Source: an uncultured Blautia sp.
GTDB taxonomy: Bacteria; Bacillota; Clostridia; Lachnospirales; Lachnospiraceae
Reading direction: 5' to 3'
Length of the DNA stretch: 64,000 bases
Assembly (NCBI GenBank): GCA_937893675.1
Contig: CALBGI010000068.1
Span: 62,001-126,000, forward strand
Of this stretch, positions 9,827 to 16,629 are shown piece after piece; the stretch's first letter is position 1; every line of letters begins with the position of its first letter. The notes beneath the pieces were generated by a model. It was not told where the DNA came from and did not search any database. It worked only from the letters and a program-made list of their open reading frames with translations. Both the position numbers and the translations under genes were made by a program.

Positions 9827-10660
9827 TTATCCTTTTACCGCTCCAACTGTCAGTCCACCCACGAAATATCTCTGTAAAAATGCATAAATTATCAAAATTG
9901 GCAGTGCACTTAAAAAGCAGGCAGCAAACAGCATATTCCACTGGGTTGCATTTTCCATATCTCCGATAAAGTTCAGCATCATCAGAGGCAGTGTTTTTTT
10001 CGTCGGCGACGATAAAAATAACATTCCAAAAAAGAAGTCATTCCAAATCGGCACGCCCTGGGTGATCACCAGAGAGGACAGCGCCGGCTTTGTCAGAGGA
10101 AGCACGATCCGCACAAAGGTGAACGGAATGCTGGCACCGTCAATGCGCGCAGCTTCCTCCAGACTGTAGGGTACACCTGACTTGATAAAGTTGGTGTACA
10201 AGAAAATGGAAAACGGAAGTGCTGAAGTGACATAGAGTGCAATCGGTGCTGCAACCGTGTTTCCAATTCCAACCTGATTCACCACCTTGTACATGGGAAT
10301 AATGGACATCTGCGCGGAAACGATCATTCCGGCCAGGAAAAATATCTGCAGAAAGCCTCCCAGCCTGCCTTTCAGTCTCGCGATGGCATATCCCGCCATG
10401 GAACAGCAGGTCAGCAGAATCACCACGCTTGTAACCGTAATGATAAGGCTGTTCTTCAGGGAACGAAAATAGTTCATTTTTTCAAAGGCAGTCGCATAGC
10501 TCTCAAGGCTCGGCGCATGAAACAGATTCAAGTAATTCGACGTATCCCCCAGTTCACGAAAAGAGCCAAACAATGCAATTAAAATCGGAGAAAGAAAAAT
10601 CAGAAAAAAGACTGCAATTCCGATCGTGACAAAAAGCTCCACTTTTGTACTTTTCTTCAT
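9827..10660 (-). CDS. Carbohydrate ABC transporter permease (MalG/CUT1 type)
   Basis: A 277-residue inner permease with six predicted membrane segments. It has the CUT1 EAA-loop EEAARIDGASIPFTFVRIVLP that docks onto the ATPase. It ends in the usual AVKG. The start shares one base with the stop of the partner permease (TGATG). It forms the channel with the neighbouring permease. No ATPase gene is present in the locus, as is common for Firmicutes CUT1 importers that borrow a shared MsmK-like ATPase. Confidence 0.93.
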   Translation of the reverse strand: MKKSTKVELFVTIGIAVFFLIFLSPILIALFGSFRELGDTSNYLNLFHAPSLESYATAFEKMNYFRSLKNSLIITVTSVVILLTCCSMAGYAIARLKGRLGGFLQIFFLAGMIVSAQMSIIPMYKVVNQVGIGNTVAAPIALYVTSALPFSIFLYTNFIKSGVPYSLEEAARIDGASIPFTFVRIVLPLTKPALSSLVITQGVPIWNDFFFGMLFLSSPTKKTLPLMMLNFIGDMENATQWNMLFAACFLSALPILIIYAFLQRYFVGGLTVGAVKG

Positions 10661-11535
10661 CAGGCCTCAATCTCCTTTCTCCGCATAATACTCAACACAG
10701 CCACAGAAACCACCAGAATAAATATAAATGCCATGGCGGCAAGTGCTTCTGCTTTTCCATACTGCATTTCCACAAACGCCATCTTGTAAATCGTGTACAT
10801 AAGTGTTGACGACGATTTTCCAGGGCCGCCCTTGGTCAGCGCAAAGATATAGTCAAAGGACTTAAATCCGCCGATCAGCCCCAACATTACATTGACCGTG
10901 ATCGTGTTTGCCAGCATCGGTATCTTTACATATCGGATGGTCTGCCATCCGGTACATCCGTCAATTTTCGCCGATTCAATCACCTCTTCCGAAATATTCT
11001 GAAGTCCGGCAAGGTATATGATCGTCATCGTTCCCGAGGTTTTCCATGTTTCCACAAACGCCGCCGCAAACAGCGAGGTTTCTTTGCTCCCCAAAAAATT
11101 CGGTGCATTTGACAAGCCCAGCGTCTCAAATATTTCAGCGATCATTCCATAATGAGGGGAGTATACATAGCTCCAAAGAAATGCCACTACGATCGTACTA
11201 AATAATGCAGGTATGTAAAAAATTGTCCGGAATGCGCCTCTGGCACGAAGCTTCATATTTAAGATAAAGGCCAGTACCAGTGCCTGCACATTTCCCCAAA
11301 CAACCACAAACAAGGTATACTTAATGGTGTTTCCCATAGAATCAAACAGGGTTCCCCGCTGAATCAGATTCACGTAGTTCTTCATTCCCACCATATCGAA
11401 GTCTCCCATGCCTCTCCAGTTGGTCAGACCATAGTAGAAGGACATCAGCACAGGAGAAATCCAGAATATCAAATAAAAAATCAAGGCTGGGACGATAAAG
11501 AGCAACAGAATATTACGTTTTCTCTTATCAATCAT
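10660..11535 (-). CDS. Carbohydrate ABC transporter permease (MalF/UgpA type)
   Basis: The 291-residue permease has an N-terminal segment LLFIVPALIFYLIFWISPV, six predicted membrane helices and an EAA-loop around EVIESAKIDGCTGWQTIRYV. It heterodimerises with the MalG-type protein encoded directly downstream. It lies behind the solute-binding protein gene, separated from it by a long perfect stem-loop. The likely substrate is the rhamnose-containing oligosaccharide attacked by the GH106-like enzymes. That substrate is inferred from context only. Confidence 0.93.
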   Translation of the reverse strand: MIDKRKRNILLLFIVPALIFYLIFWISPVLMSFYYGLTNWRGMGDFDMVGMKNYVNLIQRGTLFDSMGNTIKYTLFVVVWGNVQALVLAFILNMKLRARGAFRTIFYIPALFSTIVVAFLWSYVYSPHYGMIAEIFETLGLSNAPNFLGSKETSLFAAAFVETWKTSGTMTIIYLAGLQNISEEVIESAKIDGCTGWQTIRYVKIPMLANTITVNVMLGLIGGFKSFDYIFALTKGGPGKSSSTLMYTIYKMAFVEMQYGKAEALAAMAFIFILVVSVAVLSIMRRKEIEA

Positions 11536-11573
11536 GCTCGTTTCCTTTCTCTGATTTTGAATTTTGAGGCAAG

Positions 11574-11609
11574 GAAGGCATTTGTAAATAGAAGTTTACA
11601 AATGCCTTC
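11574..11609 (-). other. Perfect 15-bp intercistronic stem-loop
   Basis: The arms 11574-11588 and 11595-11609 are perfectly complementary over 15 bp with a 6-base loop. It lies between the binding-protein stop and the permease start and has no strong T run after it. This layout usually makes the upstream binding-protein mRNA more stable or partly terminates transcription, giving more binding protein than permease. Confidence 0.75.
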
Positions 11610-11646
11610 TCTTCTCACGCTTTATTGTGAAATGCTGTCCCGGAAC

Positions 11647-12987
11647 TTATCCAGCCAGCTCTTCAAACTTATCCTGCATTGCCTGGCATACGTCCTCGGC
11701 TGTGGCATCTCCTGTGATCACTTCCTGGAATACAGAACACATTTCATCCGATACACCTTCCGGCCATGCATTGTTTAAGTTGTCAATATTCTGGAACTCT
11801 TTATAGCGTTCCAGGTACTCATTGATCATGTCCCGGCTGTCGGATACCCCCTCAAACGCGATGATGTCTGTGGTATTGGCAACCCATGCTTCAAACAGCG
11901 GAGAGCTCTCATCAAACCAGTACTGCATTACCAGATCACATGCCTGCTGATGAAGTTCATCGGACGTATTGCTGGTAAACAGCGCATTTGCAGAAGTCCA
12001 GTTGTAAACAAAATCTTCTCCTTCCGCATTGGAAGGAACACAGAACATTCCTCTTTCAAAGTCTGCCGCACCCTCATTGGTCAGCTGTGTGTAACCAAAG
12101 CTTCCATCAAAAATCATAGCTGCCTCGCCGTCAATAAAAAGCTGACGGCTCTGATCCTGGGAAAGTCCCAGAGAATCTTCCACTACATATCCATTGTCAT
12201 AGAGATATTGAAGCTTTGAAACCGTGTCCACCCAGCACTCATCTGTAAAGCTGGTCTCGCCCGTGTAGAGCTGGTCGTCAAATTCCGGATTTTCTGCATA
12301 AATTTCAGAAGCTCCAATCTGATACATTGCAAACTCGATCACAAAGCTGGAGTTGTCCCCGCAGGTGATCGGCGTATGTCCGGCCTCTTTTAATTTCTCA
12401 CACACATCAATAAATTCATCCCAGTTTGTCGGATAAGTATCATATCCAACCTCTGCAAACATATCTTTGTTATACCATGTGGTCAAAAAGCTGGTTCCAA
12501 GAGGAAGACCGTAAGTTTTTCCATCGAAGGTATACGCATCTGTAATCGAAGCGTCAAACTTGTCAAGAAGGCTAAAATCCGATAAATCTCTTACATAATC
12601 GGCCATCACCAAATCCTCGGCCTGCTTCTTTGCCCACCAGGTGAACAAATCCGGACCCTCGCCGCTGGCAAATTTGAGACGAACCGTCTGCTTATACTGG
12701 TCTGTCGGAAGCTGCTCCACCTCGATCGTAATATTGGGAAAACGTTCGTGCACAAGCTCCGGAAGCAGATCCAAATAGAAATCCTTTTTATCTGTGCTTG
12801 GTCTTGTCGTAACCATCAGAGATAATGTGACCGGCTCTGAAACATCTTCCAGACTGTCGCTGCTTCCCCCCGCAGTTTCCGCTGCCTCTGCTGTCTCTGT
12901 CTCTTCTGCAGCATAAGCAGCTACTCCGCCTATCATTGTGCCTGCCATAACAGCGGTCAATAACAAGCTGATCAATTTTTTCTTCAT
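11647..12987 (-). CDS. Extracellular sugar-binding protein of the ABC importer
   Basis: A 446-residue SBP_bac_1-type binding protein. The first 30 residues are a signal peptide (MKKKLISLLL, hydrophobic core, then AYA-AEE as a likely signal peptidase I site). No lipobox cysteine is present, which is unusual for a Gram-positive binding protein. An acidic Glu/Thr/Ala-rich linker follows before the folded domain. An ATG six codons upstream lies inside the Shine-Dalgarno itself (AAGGAGG, 8 bases before the chosen ATG), so the start is set here. The gene has its own promoter with the paired repeats and feeds the two permeases downstream. Confidence 0.92.
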   Translation of the reverse strand: MKKKLISLLLTAVMAGTMIGGVAAYAAEETETAEAAETAGGSSDSLEDVSEPVTLSLMVTTRPSTDKKDFYLDLLPELVHERFPNITIEVEQLPTDQYKQTVRLKFASGEGPDLFTWWAKKQAEDLVMADYVRDLSDFSLLDKFDASITDAYTFDGKTYGLPLGTSFLTTWYNKDMFAEVGYDTYPTNWDEFIDVCEKLKEAGHTPITCGDNSSFVIEFAMYQIGASEIYAENPEFDDQLYTGETSFTDECWVDTVSKLQYLYDNGYVVEDSLGLSQDQSRQLFIDGEAAMIFDGSFGYTQLTNEGAADFERGMFCVPSNAEGEDFVYNWTSANALFTSNTSDELHQQACDLVMQYWFDESSPLFEAWVANTTDIIAFEGVSDSRDMINEYLERYKEFQNIDNLNNAWPEGVSDEMCSVFQEVITGDATAEDVCQAMQDKFEELAG

Positions 12988-13036
12988 TTTGTTATCCTCC
13001 TTCATTCATTTGTGGGACGTTCCCTTTGATGTTGTT

Positions 13037-13086
13037 ATTCTAGCATGAAAAAAAGTTACTTTTCCACCTTACATTTAGTCACTTTT
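13037..13086 (-). promoter_or_regulatory. Regulated promoter with paired direct repeats, binding-protein gene
   Basis: On the minus strand AAAAGTGACT (13077-13086) and AAAAGTAACT (13054-13063) lie 23 bp apart start to start. Eleven bases later comes TAGAAT (13037-13042), preceded by TGC as an extended -10. No good -35 exists; the inner repeat occupies that place. The outer repeat overlaps the last codons of yesL. The same architecture recurs at 15705-15754. It is read as the operator for the AraC-type response regulator. Confidence 0.75.
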
Positions 13087-13707
13087 TTCGGAGAGCTGGT
13101 CAAACACTTTCCGATAAGGAAAAGATGTGACCCACGCAATTCCGGACACTCCGCAAAACAGAAAGACAGAGGCAGCCCATCCAAGGGCAGCCGGAGACAG
13201 CACTGCCAGCATTACACATAACGCCGGCACAGCGGCAAACATGCCTGCCAGCTGTACGGTACAGGGTAAAAACTTCAGGGAAACAAACAATGCATTGGCC
13301 AGGGTATTGCGAAGTGAATTTTCAAACCAGGCCTGAAGCGCAAACGCATACAACGTGATCAAAAGCCATATGGTTCCGAAAATCCCGCCCAGGAACACTA
13401 AAAGACTGTGATTCTTGCCCAGTACAAAAACATCCGTCCCCCAGACAAGCCATACCGCAAGCAGCAACAGCCACATGAGCGTAGCGTTCTTAAAATTCTC
13501 CCGAAAAGCGGCAAAATAACTTCTTACAATGTAGGAATCTTCTTTGCGTACTCCTTTTAAAGTCACTGTATACAGCGCGGACAGCGATGCCCCCACTGTC
13601 ACAATGGGAATACTTGTCAAAAAAAACAGAATGTTCAGCACAATCAGATCCCACAGACGGTTCAGCCCTCGATAAAGCCATCCGTCCTGATTAAAAATCC
13701 GTTCCAT
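13075..13707 (-). CDS. YesL family (DUF624) membrane protein
   Basis: The 210-residue protein matches the YesL/DUF624 family. It starts with a conserved aromatic segment (GWLYRGLNRLWDLIVLN) followed by hydrophobic helices around residues 22-50, 75-95, 100-125, 140-165 and 170-195. YesL proteins accompany YesMN two-component systems and sugar importers in Firmicutes, but their molecular role is not established. The 3' end contains the outer repeat of the binding-protein promoter. A GGGAG sequence lies 6 bases before the ATG. Confidence 0.85.
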   Translation of the reverse strand: MERIFNQDGWLYRGLNRLWDLIVLNILFFLTSIPIVTVGASLSALYTVTLKGVRKEDSYIVRSYFAAFRENFKNATLMWLLLLAVWLVWGTDVFVLGKNHSLLVFLGGIFGTIWLLITLYAFALQAWFENSLRNTLANALFVSLKFLPCTVQLAGMFAAVPALCVMLAVLSPAALGWAASVFLFCGVSGIAWVTSFPYRKVFDQLSEKSD

Positions 13708-13755
13708 AGCATTCTCCCGTATTTAAAGCCTCCTGAATAGCCATTTTGCTTTGGT

Positions 13756-14673
13756 TCAAACGTTCAAAGACGTTTCAAAATCCTCAGTAAAACGTATCAG
13801 CTGATGAATTTCAGATACCCCGGTTGCATTTAATTCCGCCGGGCTTTTGGTCCTCGTCATAATCGATGAAAAGTTTCCTATCATTCTCTGATAGTACTTT
13901 GCATTTACCGGATAAACCTGACGCTCGATCAAAGAAGCTACCGTAAGGAAATCCGCAATTCTTCGGGCTTCTTTTTTATTGTATTCCTTACACAATTTCA
14001 CATACAGCTCCGGATGAAAGTTTGCCATAACTCCGCTGTATCCGGAGGCGCCCAGCTCAAGGGATTCCAAAAGCGTGGACGTATTGGCGTTAAAAAGCTT
14101 TAAGTCAGAGCCTTTCACTACCGCCAGCTTTTCTTTTATGTTTTCGATATCACAGCTGGTATCTTTGATAAAATAAAATCTTTTGCTGGCAACGCACCAT
14201 TCCAGCAGCTTCGGACTTATGATCCTCTTATAGGGATAAGGACACTCATAAAATCCAAGCGGTATGTCCTTGGGTAGCATCTCCAGCAGCTTTTTCAAAT
14301 TTTCCAGCCATATCTCATCGCTCTCCTCTTCCCTGGCAAGGCGGTTTGTGAGAAGTATCAGCGCGTCTGCCCCCGTCTCCGCGATGGCGTTCAGCTCCTG
14401 TGCCTGCGCCTCCAACGAATCCGAAATATGTCCGGAGGTCACTACCGGCACTCTGCCGGCAGCCCGTTCTTTTACAAACCGCCCGATTTCTACTCTTTCT
14501 TCAAGAGAAAGAAAAAACATCTCGCTGGACTGGCAGTCCGCAAACAGTCCTGCCACACCTTTTTCAATATACCAGTCTACCAGCTTTCCAAGCGCAGCAT
14601 AATCTACCTGATTCTGTTCTGTAAATGGTGTCAGCATCACCGGATATACACCATTTGGAAATTTGTCTGCCAT
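13756..14673 (-). CDS. DapA/NanA-family aldolase or lyase
   Basis: A 305-residue TIM-barrel of the dihydrodipicolinate synthase/N-acetylneuraminate lyase family. The Schiff-base lysine is K170 (FYFIKDTS) and the conserved tyrosine is Y142 in FYECP. The start was moved 6 codons inward because GAGGAGG lies 7 bases before the second ATG and the first ATG is inside it. Housekeeping dapA is unlikely given the locus. Members in sugar loci usually cleave 2-keto-3-deoxy sugar acids or sialic acid. Together with the adjacent dehydrogenase it may process an oxidised sugar. That role is inference. Confidence 0.85.
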   Translation of the reverse strand: MADKFPNGVYPVMLTPFTEQNQVDYAALGKLVDWYIEKGVAGLFADCQSSEMFFLSLEERVEIGRFVKERAAGRVPVVTSGHISDSLEAQAQELNAIAETGADALILLTNRLAREEESDEIWLENLKKLLEMLPKDIPLGFYECPYPYKRIISPKLLEWCVASKRFYFIKDTSCDIENIKEKLAVVKGSDLKLFNANTSTLLESLELGASGYSGVMANFHPELYVKLCKEYNKKEARRIADFLTVASLIERQVYPVNAKYYQRMIGNFSSIMTRTKSPAELNATGVSEIHQLIRFTEDFETSLNV

Positions 14674-14712
14674 AATACACTTCCTCCTCATTCTTATTTT
14701 TTGTCCTGCTTC

Positions 14713-15678
14713 CTACAAAGTAACCATATGACAGGGTTCTTTTCCCTCAAACACATCTATGATCGCCTGTGCTGTAATTCTTCCGCATCTGTCATAATTC
14801 TCATACGATTCGGCCGCCGTATGGGGCGTCCCAATAAAATTCGGCAAAGAAAACAGCGGGTTTTCAGGGCTTACCGGCTCCTGTTCGTATACATCAATTG
14901 CAGCCCCCTTAATCTTTCCGGATACCAGACCGTCGTAAAGCGCTTTTTCATCAATAATCGGCCCTCTGGCTGTATTGATGATATGTACGCCGTCCTTCAT
15001 CTCTGCGATCGTTTCCGCATTGATCTTGTGGTAGGTGGAAGGCAGACTGGGTATATGAACAGATATGACATCACTGGTCTGAAACAGTTCTTGCTCGGAT
15101 ACGAGCGTTACCCCCAGGCGCTCTGCTTCCTCCTGATTGGGGTACAAGTCATAGGCGATAAGTCTCGCGCCAAATGGCTGCAGCTTTTCTGCCAACATCC
15201 GCGCGATCGCTCCAAACCCCAAAAGTCCTATGGTCATTTCTGTAAATTCATGATATACCGCCCGCTCCCACTGACCTCTGCGCGTTGTCTCCATCAGTCT
15301 GGGAACCATTCGCACAGAACTCAGCAGCAGCGCCATGGCGTGCTCGGAGACAGAATTGCTGTTTGCGCCCAAACAATTTGTAACCGTGATTCCATGCTCT
15401 TTTGCCTTTGCTGTGTCAATATTGTCCACTCCCACGCCAAACCTTGCAATCACCTTTAAATGCGGCGCAAGCGCAAATACCTCTTCATTCCACGTATCCA
15501 CTCCGGCTACAACCGCGCTTATATCCCCCACAACGCCTTTCAGTTCTTCAAAAGTCATAGGTCTTCCATGTGGGTTTTCTATGATTTCAAAGCCATGTTC
15601 CAAAAGCATTTTTTTGCCAGCCTTACAGATTTTGCTGTAGTTTGTCGCTGTAACCAAAACCTTCTTTCCTGTGCTCAT
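14713..15678 (-). CDS. D-isomer-specific 2-hydroxyacid dehydrogenase (PGDH-like)
   Basis: The 321-residue protein has the family's split catalytic domain and a Rossmann fold with GLLGFGAIAR. Catalytic residues are in NTARGPI (Arg), DVYEQEP (Glu) and GTPHTAAES (His). It lacks the ACT/regulatory domain of many SerA proteins. As the first gene of the glycan locus, behind the repeat-bearing promoter, it is more likely a sugar-acid or 2-keto-acid reductase than the housekeeping serine-pathway enzyme. It is followed after 39 bases by the DapA-like lyase. Confidence 0.88.
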   Translation of the reverse strand: MSTGKKVLVTATNYSKICKAGKKMLLEHGFEIIENPHGRPMTFEELKGVVGDISAVVAGVDTWNEEVFALAPHLKVIARFGVGVDNIDTAKAKEHGITVTNCLGANSNSVSEHAMALLLSSVRMVPRLMETTRRGQWERAVYHEFTEMTIGLLGFGAIARMLAEKLQPFGARLIAYDLYPNQEEAERLGVTLVSEQELFQTSDVISVHIPSLPSTYHKINAETIAEMKDGVHIINTARGPIIDEKALYDGLVSGKIKGAAIDVYEQEPVSPENPLFSLPNFIGTPHTAAESYENYDRCGRITAQAIIDVFEGKEPCHMVTL

Positions 15679-15704
15679 ATTACCTTTTCTCTCCTTTCTG
15701 CTTT

Positions 15705-15754
15705 AGTGTAGCACAAACTCAAGTTACTTTTCTTTCAGCAAAACAGTCACTTTT
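15705..15754 (-). promoter_or_regulatory. Regulated promoter with paired direct repeats, start of the glycan locus
   Basis: The minus strand shows AAAAGTGACT (15745-15754) and AAAAGTAACT (15722-15731) 23 bp apart, then exactly 11 bases, then TACACT (15705-15710) with a preceding TGC. Every spacing equals that at 13037-13086. The rest of the 15679-15888 gap holds no gene that I can see and only weak hairpins. Confidence 0.75.
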
Positions 15755-15888
15755 TCTCCTTTTCAAACAGGAACCTTACCAAATGCTCTTCTGCCGCAAA
15801 CGCAAACAGAGCCCCGCTGTCTGCGAGACTCTGTCAAATACCTGGCATACTATTTTTTGTCCTTTTTTACCCACATCCTTTTGGGAAC

Positions 15889-16629
15889 TCAGATTCCCGT
15901 CAGGTCTCTGAGCTTCTTCACTTCCTCCGCGGTCAGCTCCCTGCATTCCCCCGGCGCGAGCTCCGAGGGCAGCTCCAGCGGTCCCATGGAAATCCGTCTG
16001 AGATAGGTTACTTTTTTTCCAAGCGCCTCCATCATGCGCTTTACCTGATGAAATTTCCCCTCACAGATGGTGAGACGTATCTCCGACTGCTCCGCCTGCG
16101 CCTTTATGATCTCCAGCCTGGCCGGAAGCGTCCGCCTTTTTTCACCGATATCGACGCCTTCGGCAAGCCGGCTTACATCCTCCTCTGTCACACACCCCTG
16201 CACCACAGCGTAATATGTCTTATCTACATGTTTCTTTGGAGAAAGCAGCTCATGGGCCAGCGCTCCGTTATCGGTGATCAGAAGAAGCCCTTCTGTATCC
16301 TTGTCCAGTCTTCCCACGGGAAACAGTCCTCTGCGTCCTTTGGGCACATATTCCATCACTGTTTTGTCCCGGCTGTCCTCTGTGGCGCTGACGCAGCCTG
16401 CCGGTTTGTGGAGCAGGTAATACACAAACTCCGGCGCCGGCCCCACGGGGCTGCCTTCCAAGGTCACCTGGTCCTCCGCGGAAACCTTCTGCTCCGGTCT
16501 CCTGACTGTCTCTTTGTTTACCTGCACTTTTCCTTTTTGGATCAGCTTTTTGACCTCGCTTCTTGTGCCGGCTCCGGCATCTGCCAGAAATTTGTCAAGA
16601 CGCATTTCTTTTCCCATTTCCCATGTCAC
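15889..16629 (-). CDS. RsuA-family pseudouridine synthase
   Basis: A 246-residue (or 238-residue) RNA pseudouridine synthase. An S4 RNA-binding domain begins at MRLDKFLADAG. The catalytic domain has GRLDKDTEGLLLITDNG, whose Asp is the catalytic nucleophile, plus HQVKRMMEALG and LRRISMGPL. The family modifies 16S or 23S rRNA. The open frame starts at a GTG overlapping the permease stop by 4 bases (GTGA). The S4 domain alignment favours an ATG 8 codons later (16605), but no start has an ideal Shine-Dalgarno. It appears translationally coupled to the ABC transporter genes upstream. Confidence 0.9.
   Translation of the reverse strand: MTWEMGKEMRLDKFLADAGAGTRSEVKKLIQKGKVQVNKETVRRPEQKVSAEDQVTLEGSPVGPAPEFVYYLLHKPAGCVSATEDSRDKTVMEYVPKGRRGLFPVGRLDKDTEGLLLITDNGALAHELLSPKKHVDKTYYAVVQGCVTEEDVSRLAEGVDIGEKRRTLPARLEIIKAQAEQSEIRLTICEGKFHQVKRMMEALGKKVTYLRRISMGPLELPSELAPGECRELTAEEVKKLRDLTGI

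Noticed and set aside
15800..15888. Hairpins between rsuA and the glycan locus considered as a terminator
   Set aside because: Stems are short with long loops and no T run follows on the minus strand.
16010..16030. GGTTACTTTTTTTCC as a third copy of the glycan-locus repeat
   Set aside because: It is inside the rsuA coding region, has no partner repeat 23 bp away and no promoter next to it.
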